64,000 nt of DNA from assembly GCA_945913285.1 (NCBI GenBank), contig CAMEDD010000001.1, forward strand, positions 1 through 64,000, in the 5' to 3' direction. Numbering within the stretch: the first letter of the stretch is position 1; the number at the start of each line of letters is the position of its first letter. Below, piece after piece: positions 1-8,076 of this stretch. Source of the DNA: Candidatus Sulfopaludibacter sp. SbA3 (GTDB lineage Bacteria > Pseudomonadota > Alphaproteobacteria > Caulobacterales > Hyphomonadaceae). The notes beneath the pieces are model-generated. The model saw nothing but the letters and a program-made list of their open reading frames with translations, did no database searches and had not been told where the DNA came from. The position numbers were made by a program, and so were the translations under genes.

Positions 1-132
1 AAAGCGCACTTGCGAGCAGCCGCTGCAAGAACCTTTGACGGCCTCATCAAAGCCATCGGCGACATCTGCTCCCTCTTCACACCAAACGAATGCTGGAACT
101 TCTTCCGGGCCATGAACTATGTTGCAGAGTAA
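1..132 (+). CDS. IS630-family transposase, C-terminal end (partial)
   Basis: An open frame enters from the left edge and stops with TAA at 130-132, giving 43 residues. The tail carries an AIGDIC...FTPNECWNFF signature, which I recognise as the C-terminal end of IS630-type DDE transposases, the enzymes that move these small insertion sequences into TA targets. The DDE catalytic core lies outside the window, so I cannot say whether the element is intact. I could not identify its terminal inverted repeat in the following 60 bases. Assignment rests on motif memory, not on alignment. Confidence 0.72.
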   Translation, partial: KAHLRAAAARTFDGLIKAIGDICSLFTPNECWNFFRAMNYVAE

Positions 133-445
133 GCGTACGGTTCTCTAACAAGATTTTCCATGGTTGCTCTGCGACTTTTGCTGTGACCCCCGACAGTACC
201 TCCATTTCATGTTTGGGCGCGTCATGAGTTGAAACGCCTCATCGGTGGTTCAGCCGCTGTTCGTCTTGAAGGCGCCAATGACTGTTCTCGGCGAACTCCA
301 GCCTGGCGGCGGTGAGGCAGCCAAATGACTGGACTGAGGTGACCCTGCCGGATGCCGAACCTGAAGATCGGAACCGACCTGGCCCGTTCCGGTCATCGGT
401 TTCCAAATGCCGAGTTTCGCAACCGTAAGTTTTGTCCGCCGACGC
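133..445. other. Intergenic stretch between transposase and toxin-like gene
   Basis: About 310 bases follow the transposase stop. Open frames exist but have no convincing start, ribosome binding site or recognisable protein. The right terminus of the insertion sequence should lie in the first part, but I could not define it from one end alone. I see no RNA gene or terminator. Confidence 0.4.
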
Positions 446-775
446 CTATCGCATCTCCACCAGACCGGCACCCGACTCGAGGATGGGCTCGATCTGAGGC
501 CAGACGGCTTCGAAGCGCGCGATGAGGACGCGTCGCAGAAGATTGCCCGAGCGAACCCAAAGCACCTGGGGGCCGTTCGCGAGCCGGCCCGCCATCGCAG
601 CAAAGTCCTCATCCTTGGTGACGATGATGGCGCGCTCGGCGAGCGCGCGCGACCAGATGTCGGCGTCATCAGCATCGCGCAATCCGATCTCTCTTAATGC
701 GGACGCTTCATGCCCGCGGTCGCGCAGCCACTGTGCGAGCTGGGGCGGAAGCTGTGCGTCAACAATGAACCGCAT
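446..775 (-). CDS. DUF5615 PIN-like protein (putative toxin)
   Basis: A 109-residue protein that fits the DUF5615 PIN-like family at full length. It has the typical N-terminal strand MRFIVDAQLP, with an acidic residue at position 6, and the internal TKDEDF acidic motif. Members resemble PIN ribonucleases and usually sit after a DUF433 gene, as here, where the upstream gene ends 3 bases before this ATG. By context it is the toxin or nuclease half of a two-gene module; activity is inferred. It lies beside a transposase remnant and a tRNA, so recent transfer is plausible. Confidence 0.8.
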   Translation of the reverse strand: MRFIVDAQLPPQLAQWLRDRGHEASALREIGLRDADDADIWSRALAERAIIVTKDEDFAAMAGRLANGPQVLWVRSGNLLRRVLIARFEAVWPQIEPILESGAGLVEMR

Positions 776-778
776 CGC

Positions 779-1012
779 CTACTCGGCGGCAATGATGACT
801 GGATGGCTAAGCTGGGTAACCGCGTAGGCGAGGCACGCACGGATGTCTTCGGGCTCTAGATCCGGGAAGTCTTCTAGAATCTCTGCTTCGGAGGCGCCGC
901 TGGCCAACATTCCCAACACATCAACCACTCGAATCCGCATTCCCCGGATACAGGGGCGCCCATGGCACTGCTCCGGCCGGATCGTGATGCGTGCGAGAAG
1001 ATCCTGTGACAT
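779..1012 (-). CDS. DUF433 protein (putative antitoxin)
   Basis: A 77-residue protein with the DUF433 hallmarks: RITIRPEQCHGRPCIRGMRI near the N-terminus and a GASEAEILEDFPDL segment, which is helix-turn-helix-like. DUF433 proteins are small putative DNA-binding proteins commonly paired with DUF5615 PIN-like proteins. It is the first gene of the pair and probably autoregulates it. The product is likely cytoplasmic. Function is known only by family association. Confidence 0.8.
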   Translation of the reverse strand: MSQDLLARITIRPEQCHGRPCIRGMRIRVVDVLGMLASGASEAEILEDFPDLEPEDIRACLAYAVTQLSHPVIIAAE

Positions 1013-1437
1013 TAGTTCATATTAGCAATTGTTGGCGTTCGACGCTACCGCGGCATTGAGGAGTTCTGCATGACCGCTCTCGGCGATGAATTGCCTGATG
1101 GCAAAAACCGCGCTTTGTCTGTCTTCGGTCTGATAACTGCCGCTCGACGTTTCGATTGGTTGCGAGAGTTAGAGCGTCCCGCTGGATTATTTTAGGGGCT
1201 CAATCACCGTCAGCGTCCTGCAGCTTTGCGATCGCGTAAAACTCGAGCTGAAACGGTGGGGCTTCTCGTCAAAGGACGCGGTCAACCACCCGCGCCCCGA
1301 CGGCGGCATTCTTTCGTTCTCGCAACACTACGCGGCGAAACGCCGCGAAACACCTTGTCAGTTGGGACCCCACTGGGACCCAGTGCAATTTCTGGTGTTT
1401 TTTGCTGACCCCCAAGGCTCGTAAGTCCTTGATTTAA
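1013..1437. other. Accessory gap with decayed coding fragments
   Basis: About 425 bases without a confident gene. Two coding-like frames lack starts. On the minus strand a 48-codon frame ends with TAA at 1022-1024 and contains EDRQSAVFAIRQFIAESGHA. On the plus strand a frame from about 1167 to 1424 contains LKRWGFSSKDAVNHPRPDGG and ends with TAA. I recognise neither; both look like remnants. Near the tRNA, 1405-1425 resembles the anticodon-arm segment of the tRNA at 1464-1484: the first ten bases are identical, with a shared TCGTA after one indel. Confidence 0.35.
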
Positions 1438-1514
1438 TGGTGCACCCGAAGAGATTCGAACTCCTGACCCCCAGATTCGTAGTCTGGTGCTCTATCCAGC
1501 TGAGCTACGGGTGC
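1438..1514 (-). tRNA. tRNA-Arg (anticodon ACG)
   Basis: Read on the minus strand, the 77-base sequence begins GCACCCGTAGCTCAGCTGGA and ends in encoded CCA at 1440-1438. The acceptor arms GCACCCG/CGGGTGC pair. The anticodon stem CCAGA/TCTGG encloses the loop CTACGAA, giving anticodon ACG. The T arm contains GTTCGAATC. The A34 would be edited to inosine by TadA to read CGU, CGC and CGA. tRNA-Arg genes are frequent integration targets, and accessory genes lie directly downstream of its 3' end. Confidence 0.97.
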
Positions 1515-1584
1515 TTGGCCATTTCAAGGAGCGGACACATACAGGCGCACCCTCGCGCTTGCAAGCCACAAACAACCGGGGACT

Positions 1585-2610
1585 TCACTCCGTCGGTGGC
1601 GCCTCGCCCGGGGCGGCGTCGAGCCGAGAAACATCGCCCGGCAAAGGGTCGTCGGCGGACGGAGTCTGAACGATTTCAGGGGCTTCGGCGACCGGCGGAT
1701 CAATCACACTGCGCATCCATTCAGAATAGGCAGAGACACGCATGTAAACGCCGGGGTTGGCCGGATCGCCGCAACCGAGACCCCAGCTGACCACGCCAAC
1801 CTGGACAGGCCCGGTCGGTGTCCGCAACACGAGCGGGCCGCCGCTATCGCCCTGACAGGCATCGGACCCTCCAGTTCCGGCGCAAAGCTGCGTCGCCGGA
1901 TCGACAGTCACGCCGGCATAAGACTGTGCCAGCCCGGCAGCGGACAGACCCTCCCGGATACGCTGCGCACAAACCTCTGGCTGCAAGGGCGGGATGTAGC
2001 CCTCCTGGAGAATAAGGGACCCGGCTTCGACCTGCCGGCCGCCGCGCGTCATGCCGCCCTCGCCCTGCGCCCCTTCCCCCTTACGGCCGTAACCGGCCGC
2101 CCAGACATCCGCGTACGGATCGTAGAGTCTGCGCGCGGGGGCGGCAGGCCCATCGACCGGCATGGTTAAAGCAGACGGGGTTCCCGCGAGCCGCAGCAGC
2201 GCGAGATCGTGGCCGCGCTCCGGGGCGCCTCGCACATAGCCGGGATGGATAACCACCTCAGCGACCGGGAAAGCGCTGCCGGCCGGAATGGTTCTCAGGT
2301 CTCCGAGCCCGATCGCCACCGCCACCGCGCCAACCCGCGTCAACTGCCCATCCTCGGCGCGGCTGAACTGCGCAGCGCGGCCCGAGGGCTCAACTCGCAT
2401 ATCCTCCGCGCAATGAGCCGCCGTCAGCACCCAGCCCGGCGCCACCAGCGTGCCGCCGCATTCATGGTACACGTCGCGGCCAATGATGGTCTGGACCGAA
2501 ACCATCCCCGGCCATTTGGCAGGATCGGCGTCACGTCCGGCAACCATGCAGGCCGCGAGCAGAACTCCGCCCAGCCCCGTCAGGGTACCGATTTTCAGGG
2601 TACGTATCAT
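1585..2610 (-). CDS. Trypsin-like serine protease, lipoprotein
   Basis: A 341-residue S1 serine protease. Residues 1-21 form a lipoprotein signal with lipobox LLAAC (Cys21), so the enzyme is probably membrane-anchored outside the cytoplasm. The catalytic triad is visible: His66 in LTAAHC, Asp135 in HDLALL and Ser256 in GDSGGPL. Asp250, six residues before the serine, is the position that gives trypsin its Arg/Lys preference. The ATG overlaps the stop of the upstream P1 peptidase gene by four bases, indicating co-translation. The longer upstream frame is discarded because it lies inside that gene. The last 40 residues are Pro/Ala/Asp-rich and outside the protease fold. Confidence 0.93.
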   Translation of the reverse strand: MIRTLKIGTLTGLGGVLLAACMVAGRDADPAKWPGMVSVQTIIGRDVYHECGGTLVAPGWVLTAAHCAEDMRVEPSGRAAQFSRAEDGQLTRVGAVAVAIGLGDLRTIPAGSAFPVAEVVIHPGYVRGAPERGHDLALLRLAGTPSALTMPVDGPAAPARRLYDPYADVWAAGYGRKGEGAQGEGGMTRGGRQVEAGSLILQEGYIPPLQPEVCAQRIREGLSAAGLAQSYAGVTVDPATQLCAGTGGSDACQGDSGGPLVLRTPTGPVQVGVVSWGLGCGDPANPGVYMRVSAYSEWMRSVIDPPVAEAPEIVQTPSADDPLPGDVSRLDAAPGEAPPTE

Positions 2611-3602
2611 ACACAGGCCTCTTGCCTTTCGGACTCGAAAACGCCCCGCGCGATACTGCGGGCCAGCGTCGAGGCAGCAAGTTCGCCGATACGGGCTATC
2701 TGCAAGGGCCGGGACCCTTCCAATGCGCGGCGCGCCGTGGCGAGCACGAAGACAACATCGCCGTCTGTAGGGGCAAACACGGGCCGGATGGCCCGCGCCA
2801 TGCCCGCCAGCGCCATCTGCGCTACCCGCTCGGCTTCGTCGCGGGTCAAGGCCGCATCGGTCGCGATACAGGCAATCGTGGTATTCTCGCGCACCCTTGG
2901 ATCCGCTTTTGCCGCGCCCCAGTCTTCTGCATCGAATGTCAGGCCGGGCGCAGGACGCGCGCCGCCAAACTCGCCCCCATTCTCGAACGGCCAGGCCCAG
3001 AAGGCCTCGCTTGCGGGCATTCGAACCGAACCGAAGCAATTGACCGCCGCCAGCGCGCCGACCGTCAGTCCGTCTGTTGCCACGATGCTGGCCGAGCCCG
3101 TTCCGCCCGGCGCCAGACCTGCGCGCGCGCCAAAGCCGGCGCCGGCCCGTCCCAGTCTGAATGTGTCCGCCGCGGACTTGTAGGCCGTCCGGCCAAGCTC
3201 GGCATATGGCGCGTGATCGCCCCAATCCTTGTCGCCGCCATTGGCCAGATCGTAGAGGATCGCGGACGGCACAATCGGGGTCGGCGGCACGCCCGGCCGG
3301 GGCACCAGCGCAAACCCGCGTCCGGCGGACTTGAGGCCAGACATCACACCGTCCGCCGCTCCGAGGCCAAATGCGCTGCCACCTGCAAGGCAGATCGCGT
3401 CCGCTCCTGCGACGAGCCGGCCGCCGCCCAAGAGGTCGGTCTCCCGCGTCCCCGGACCACCGCCCGCAACCGCAACAGCGGCTACACAGAATTGATCCGG
3501 CAGGATCACGGTCACGCCGGTGCGCACCCGCGCATCCTCGGCCTGTCCCACCCGCAGGCCCGGAACATCGGTAATGAGGTTGCGCACCCCCGGCTTAGCC
3601 AT
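2607..3602 (-). CDS. P1 family peptidase (DmpA/S58-like)
   Basis: A 331-residue protein of the P1/DmpA group of self-processing N-terminal nucleophile aminopeptidases. The N-terminal part has [14 protein letters not shown], then a glycine-rich [14 protein letters not shown] and [18 protein letters not shown] segment. The second half has [17 protein letters not shown], typical of the region around the autoprocessing site. No signal peptide is evident. The start at the ATG beginning MAKPGVRN fits homolog N-termini. It heads a two-gene unit with the trypsin-like lipoprotein (ATGA overlap). The nucleophile was not assigned with certainty. Confidence 0.85.
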   Translation of the reverse strand: MAKPGVRNLITDVPGLRVGQAEDARVRTGVTVILPDQFCVAAVAVAGGGPGTRETDLLGGGRLVAGADAICLAGGSAFGLGAADGVMSGLKSAGRGFALVPRPGVPPTPIVPSAILYDLANGGDKDWGDHAPYAELGRTAYKSAADTFRLGRAGAGFGARAGLAPGGTGSASIVATDGLTVGALAAVNCFGSVRMPASEAFWAWPFENGGEFGGARPAPGLTFDAEDWGAAKADPRVRENTTIACIATDAALTRDEAERVAQMALAGMARAIRPVFAPTDGDVVFVLATARRALEGSRPLQIARIGELAASTLARSIARGVFESERQEACV

Positions 3603-3680
3603 GTTAAGAGCCTTGTCTGCTGATATGCCTGCTGCGGTCTTTAAGGGCCCGCGGGCGCCCCGCCAAGCAAAGGGTTTCAA

Positions 3681-5438
3681 ATGCGCCAAGTGACCGGCCT
3701 TACGCTCGCTCTTTTGATTGTGTCCTGCGCGCCTGCGCCGGCCATCTCCACCAGCGAGACGCAGCCGCCCCGCCCCAAAGCGGAATGGACGAAGGGCGGC
3801 ATGGTCGCCGCCGCCAGCCCACTCGCAGTTGAAGCCGGTCTCGAAATCCTGCGCGAAGGTGGCAATGCAATTGATGCCGCGATCGCGGTCCATGCTGTGC
3901 TCGGCCTCGTCGAACCGGAAAGCTCCGGCCTCGGCGGCGGCGCGTTCCTTGTCTATTACGACCGCGCGAAAGACACGGTCACGGTCTTCGACGGGCGCGA
4001 AACCGCGCCAGCCTCCGCCACGCCAGAGCTGTTCTTCAAGGACGGCAAGGCGATGGATTTCGTCACCGCCTGGCAATCGGGGCGTTCGGTCGGAGTGCCG
4101 GGCCAGATCGCGCTTTACAAATCAGCCCACGACGCCGCCGGACGCAGCGACTGGGCCACGCTCTTTGATCCCGCCATCCGCCTCGCGGAAGAAGGCTTCG
4201 CCGTCTCCCCGAAACTTGCCGAGACGCTTGCGAGCCCCCGCCTGCGCGGCGCAATCCGCCTCGACGAAAACCCCGTGACCGCCGCCTATTTCTATCCCGA
4301 AGGCGAACCGCTCCCGGTCGGCTTCGTGCGAAAGAATCCGGACTACGCCGCCACCCTGTCGGCGGTGGCCAGGAACGGTCCCGCTGCCTTCTACGCAGGT
4401 CCCCTTGCGGCAAAGATCATTGCCGCAACGCAGGAAGGTCCGGACGGCGGCGCGATGACGCTCACGGATCTGGCGAACTACAAGGTGGCTATCCGCGCGC
4501 CCGTCTGCGGCACATTGCAGAGCGGCTACAAGATATGCTCCGCCCCGCCGCCGAGCTCCGGCGGTGTTGCGCAGAACATGATCATGGGGCTCTATGATTA
4601 CCTTAAGCCAGCGGCTCAAACCGAAGCCGATGAGCGCCAATACCTGAAAGCCTTCGTCGACGCGCAGCGCCTCGCCTATGCCGACCGGGATCACTACGTG
4701 GCGGACGCCGATCACGTAACGGTGCCGGTCGCCGAGCTTATCGACCCGGCCTACATCAAGGCCCGCGCGCTTGAGGCCTTCGCGCCCGGCGCCAAGGCCG
4801 TTCCGGGTGATCCGGGTGTCGTCCTCGGCAAGGCGCCGATGCGCGGCATGTGGGGCGAAGACCCGACCACCCCCGGTTCCGGCACTACGCATATTTCCAT
4901 CATCGACCGGGACGGCAACGCGGTCGCCATGACGGCCACAATCGAAGCCGCTTTCGGCTCCTCCCGGATGGCCGGCGGTTTCCTGCTCAACAACGAACTG
5001 ACCGACTTCTCTCTGACCCCCACCAAGAACGGCAAGCCGGTTGCGAATGCTCCGGGTCCGAACAAACGCCCGCGCTCGTCCATGTCCCCGACGCTCGTGT
5101 TTGACGAAGCGGGCGACCTGTTCATGGTGACCGGATCGCCGGGCGGCAATTCGATCATCGCCTATGTCGCCAAGACGCTCATCGGCGTGCTCGAATGGGG
5201 AAAGACGGCGCAGGAATCGGTGGCGCTTGCCAACGTCATTGCACGCGGCAACACCATCGGCGTTGAAGTCGATGTCCCGGGCGGCGCCGAAGCCGCAGCC
5301 GCCTTGCGCGAACTTGGCTACACGGTCGAAGATCGCACGGGCGAAAATTCCGGCCTGCACGTAATCGTCGTGCGCGACACCGGTCTCGAGGGCGGCGCTG
5401 ATCCCCGCCGCGAGGGCGTCGCCCTGCCGATTCGCTGA
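3681..5438 (+). CDS. ggt: Gamma-glutamyltransferase, lipoprotein form
   Basis: A 585-residue gamma-glutamyltranspeptidase, which cleaves glutathione and other gamma-glutamyl compounds in the periplasm. Residues 1-16 look like a lipoprotein signal (LLIVSC, Cys16). The large-subunit signature GGNAIDAAIAVHAVLGLVEP is present. The processing site is SGTTHISII, where Thr402 should become the N-terminal nucleophile of the small subunit after self-cleavage. The later GSPGGNSII loop forms the oxyanion region. It is transcribed divergently from the P1 peptidase gene and 19 bases before thymidine kinase. Glutathione salvage is the family role; other substrates are possible. Confidence 0.94.
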   Translation: MRQVTGLTLALLIVSCAPAPAISTSETQPPRPKAEWTKGGMVAAASPLAVEAGLEILREGGNAIDAAIAVHAVLGLVEPESSGLGGGAFLVYYDRAKDTVTVFDGRETAPASATPELFFKDGKAMDFVTAWQSGRSVGVPGQIALYKSAHDAAGRSDWATLFDPAIRLAEEGFAVSPKLAETLASPRLRGAIRLDENPVTAAYFYPEGEPLPVGFVRKNPDYAATLSAVARNGPAAFYAGPLAAKIIAATQEGPDGGAMTLTDLANYKVAIRAPVCGTLQSGYKICSAPPPSSGGVAQNMIMGLYDYLKPAAQTEADERQYLKAFVDAQRLAYADRDHYVADADHVTVPVAELIDPAYIKARALEAFAPGAKAVPGDPGVVLGKAPMRGMWGEDPTTPGSGTTHISIIDRDGNAVAMTATIEAAFGSSRMAGGFLLNNELTDFSLTPTKNGKPVANAPGPNKRPRSSMSPTLVFDEAGDLFMVTGSPGGNSIIAYVAKTLIGVLEWGKTAQESVALANVIARGNTIGVEVDVPGGAEAAAALRELGYTVEDRTGENSGLHVIVVRDTGLEGGADPRREGVALPIR

Positions 5439-5457
5439 CACGCGGGAACACGCCGCA

Positions 5458-6045
5458 ATGGCCAAGCTCTACTTCTCCTATGCAGCGATGAACGCTGGCA
5501 AATCGACCCTGCTGCTGCAGGCCGCCTACAACTACCGCGAACGGGGCATGGACGCGCTCCTGCTGACCTCTGCGCTCTACCGCGACGCTGGCGACGGGCA
5601 GATCTCCTCGCGCATCGGCATCGCGGCCGTGGCCACGCTGTACACGGCCGAGACCGAGCTGTTCGCCCTGATCCGGGATGTCAAACAGGCCAGCCGCCTC
5701 GATGCCATCTTCGTCGATGAAGCGCAGTTCCTTACCAAGGACCAGGTCTGGCAGCTCGCCCGTGTCGCGGACCATCTGGGCCTGCCGGTGCTTGCCTATG
5801 GCCTGCGCACCGACTTTCGCGGTGAGCTTTTCGAAGGCTCCGCCGCCCTTCTGGCGATCGCTGACAGCGTACGAGAGGTGCGCACCATCTGCGAATGCGG
5901 CCGCAAGGCCACGATGGTCGTCCGCCTCGGCCCGGACGGGCGCGCACTCACTGAAGGCGAGCAGATATCCATCGAAAAGACGACCTACCTCTCCCTGTGC
6001 CGGCGTCATTGGGAAGAACGCATGGGCCGCCTCCCGCCCACCTGA
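5458..6045 (+). CDS. tdk: Thymidine kinase
   Basis: A 195-residue type II thymidine kinase, the usual length. The Walker A motif AMNAGKST lies at residues 10-17. Walker B is FVDEAQFL, with the catalytic Glu. The C-terminal half keeps zinc-type cysteines in ICECGRKA and LSLCRRHW and the substrate-binding TYLSLC lid. It phosphorylates thymidine for dTTP salvage in the cytoplasm. The start ATG is 19 bases after ggt, so the two may be co-transcribed although functionally unrelated. Confidence 0.96.
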   Translation: MAKLYFSYAAMNAGKSTLLLQAAYNYRERGMDALLLTSALYRDAGDGQISSRIGIAAVATLYTAETELFALIRDVKQASRLDAIFVDEAQFLTKDQVWQLARVADHLGLPVLAYGLRTDFRGELFEGSAALLAIADSVREVRTICECGRKATMVVRLGPDGRALTEGEQISIEKTTYLSLCRRHWEERMGRLPPT

Positions 6046-6161
6046 CCGGCGCGAACATGGCAAAACGGCACGGATTTCGCAGCAAAGCCCCGAAGCGCGC
6101 ACATTCTGGCCACTGAGTCCGGCGACTCTGCTTGCCTGAAGGCCGCTCCAGTAGACCGGCC

Positions 6162-6722
6162 ATGAACCACGAGCCCATGAAGACGAACCTACCTATTGTC
6201 GCCCTGTGTGCCCTTATGGGCCTCGTTCTGATGGTTATCGGCGCTATAGCCGTACCGCCGGCCCAGTCCGAAACCGATCCGGGCCAGGTAGACTATTCAG
6301 GCTTCATCGAGCTTGGCACAGACGTCGCCGATTACCGGCAAGGCCGGCTCGTGGACCTTGACACCTTCAACGCCATGAAGGCCGATCCTGACACACTGAT
6401 CATCGATGCCCGCAGCGCCACCAACTACGCGCGCGGCCACATCGCCGGAGCCGTTAACCTTAACTTCTCGGATTTCTCTGCCGGCATGCTGTCTGAAGTG
6501 ATCGGCGCCAAGACCCGCCGGATCCTGATCTATTGCAACAACAACTTCACGGACAATGTCTCGCCCGTGGTGCTGAAATCGGCTCCCCTCGCCCTCAACG
6601 TGCCGACGTTCATCAACCTCTATGGCTACGGCTATCAGAACATCTACGAGCTCTCAGGCGCTTACAGCGTCCTGGACGCCGAGATCGATTGGGTCAGCCG
6701 CCCGACTTATCAGGAAAACTAA
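6162..6722 (+). CDS. Membrane-anchored rhodanese-like protein
   Basis: About 186 residues. A short N-terminus is followed by one hydrophobic segment (LPIVALCALMGLVLMVIGAI), probably an anchor or uncleaved signal. The rest is a rhodanese domain: TLIIDARSATNYARGHIAGA, the CH2A-like region, then LIYCNNNFTDN, where the Cys is at the active-site loop position. Rhodaneses transfer sulfane sulfur or bind cyanide, thiosulfate or arsenate; the substrate here is unknown. Start choice is uncertain: ATG at 6162 or 6177, or TTG at 6132, none with a strong ribosome binding site. Confidence 0.75.
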   Translation: MNHEPMKTNLPIVALCALMGLVLMVIGAIAVPPAQSETDPGQVDYSGFIELGTDVADYRQGRLVDLDTFNAMKADPDTLIIDARSATNYARGHIAGAVNLNFSDFSAGMLSEVIGAKTRRILIYCNNNFTDNVSPVVLKSAPLALNVPTFINLYGYGYQNIYELSGAYSVLDAEIDWVSRPTYQEN

Positions 6723-6797
6723 AACCATCATCTGACGGATTGCTTTTGGCCTGCGCCTCGCACAAGTGAGCATGGAACCAACGTCCGGAGTTTGAGG

Positions 6798-7619
6798 ATG
6801 AGCGCCGATGCCCCGGCAGGCCAGCCGGCCGCGACCAAAGTGAACCCCAACGGGCCAACAGAGGAAACCGTCCTCTCGGTCGAGCACTACACCGACCGCT
6901 TGTTCCGCTTCCGGACTACGCGCCCGCAGAGCTTCCGGTTCCGATCCGGCGAATTCGTGATGATCGGCCTGCCAAAAGATGACGGCAAACCGCTGCTGCG
7001 CGCGTATTCGGTCGCCTCACCGTCCTGGGACGAGGAACTCGAGTTCTATTCAATCAAGGTGCCCGACGGCCCGCTGACATCCCGCCTCGAGGCCATCCAG
7101 CCCGGTGACAAGGTACTGCTCGGCCGAAAGCCGACCGGCACACTGGTGCTCGACGCACTGACACAAGGAAAGCGTCTCTACATGTTCTCGACCGGCACTG
7201 GCTTTGCGCCGTTTGCCAGCCTCGTGCGCGACCCGGAAACCTATGAGCGGTATGACGAAGTGATCGTCACCCATACTTGCCGGGACGTGGCTGAACTTAC
7301 CTATTCGAAAAACCTCGTCGCCAGCCTCCAGGACGACCCACTCGTCGGCGAGATGGTCGAAGGCAAGCTGACGCTCTACGCAACGACCACGCGTGAGCCC
7401 CATGCGCGTATGGGCCGGATAACCACGCTGATCGAAACCGGCAAGCTGTTCACGGATCTCGGCGTGCCCCCGCTTGATCCGTCTACGGACCGCGCGATGA
7501 TGTGTGGCTCAATGGACATGATCCAGGACGTGAAGGCCCTGATGCTGAAAGCGAACCTCAAGGAGGGCTCGAACGCGGCGCCGGCTGAATTCGTGATCGA
7601 GAAGGCCTTCGCGGGCTAG
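6798..7619 (+). CDS. fpr: Ferredoxin--NADP(+) reductase
   Basis: A 273-residue bacterial-type ferredoxin/flavodoxin-NADP+ reductase. The FAD-binding signature RAYSVASP is followed by the NADP-binding GTGFAPFASL loop and the C-terminal MCGSMDMIQD motif. It ends in Ala-Gly after an FVIEKAF segment, as is usual for the bacterial subclass. It passes electrons between NADPH and ferredoxin or flavodoxin in the cytoplasm and is often linked to oxidative stress. The ATG at 6798 has GGAG seven bases upstream; the TTG two codons earlier is less likely. Its TAG shares a CTAG with the stop of the convergent gene. Confidence 0.93.
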   Translation: MSADAPAGQPAATKVNPNGPTEETVLSVEHYTDRLFRFRTTRPQSFRFRSGEFVMIGLPKDDGKPLLRAYSVASPSWDEELEFYSIKVPDGPLTSRLEAIQPGDKVLLGRKPTGTLVLDALTQGKRLYMFSTGTGFAPFASLVRDPETYERYDEVIVTHTCRDVAELTYSKNLVASLQDDPLVGEMVEGKLTLYATTTREPHARMGRITTLIETGKLFTDLGVPPLDPSTDRAMMCGSMDMIQDVKALMLKANLKEGSNAAPAEFVIEKAFAG

Positions 7620-8047
7620 TTCTTGGCGGTCAGGAACGCGCCGGTATTCAGCACGATCTGGCAGACCGGATCGTTCGCGGGGCTGGTCGAGCAATAGTCG
7701 ACACCGAACAAGTCCTCCTTCACCACCGCTGAGGCGCGGAAGGTCCGCTCTGCATCTTTCCAGATACTGACTGAACCGTCTTCAAGCGCTCCGAGCGCCT
7801 CATAGAATCGCTGCGCAGGCGCGCCCGTACAGGTGAACCTCAAAAGCTCGGCGCCGTCCCGGGACAGGCGCGCCACCGCCGGCCGCTCAATCGCCTGCGC
7901 AAGGCAATCGGTATAAAGAACAGTTCTTGCGGGCGCCGCCATGGGCGTGATCTCGGAGAAGTCCGGCGCGGCGGACGGCGGGGATGGCACGGCGCCGGCG
8001 CAGGCGGACAACACAAGCGCGGCCGAAAGAACAAAAGCGGGTTTCAT
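7616..8047 (-). CDS. Hypothetical lipoprotein
   Basis: A 143-residue protein of unknown function with a lipoprotein signal (LVLSAC, Cys16), so likely envelope-anchored. The mature part starts with a Pro/Ala/Ser-rich linker and contains four or so cysteines (TDCLAQ, FTCTG, DYCS, PVCQ) that could form disulfides. Start chosen at the ATG with AGGA upstream; an alternative ATG lies two codons earlier at 8053. It lies downstream of an alpha/beta hydrolase gene on the same strand and overlaps the convergent fpr stop by four bases. Confidence 0.75.
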   Translation of the reverse strand: MKPAFVLSAALVLSACAGAVPSPPSAAPDFSEITPMAAPARTVLYTDCLAQAIERPAVARLSRDGAELLRFTCTGAPAQRFYEALGALEDGSVSIWKDAERTFRASAVVKEDLFGVDYCSTSPANDPVCQIVLNTGAFLTAKN

Positions 8048-8076
8048 CAGCATATCCTGTTCCAACTGTCCGAAAA

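Noticed and set aside
2611-3225. Upstream extension of the trypsin-like frame
   Set aside because: It lies inside the P1 peptidase gene; the lipobox and the ATGA overlap fix the start at 2610.
4122-5465. 447-codon open frame antisense to ggt
   Set aside because: Shadow frame of the gamma-glutamyltransferase gene; composition is His/Arg/Gly-rich with no fold-like pattern.
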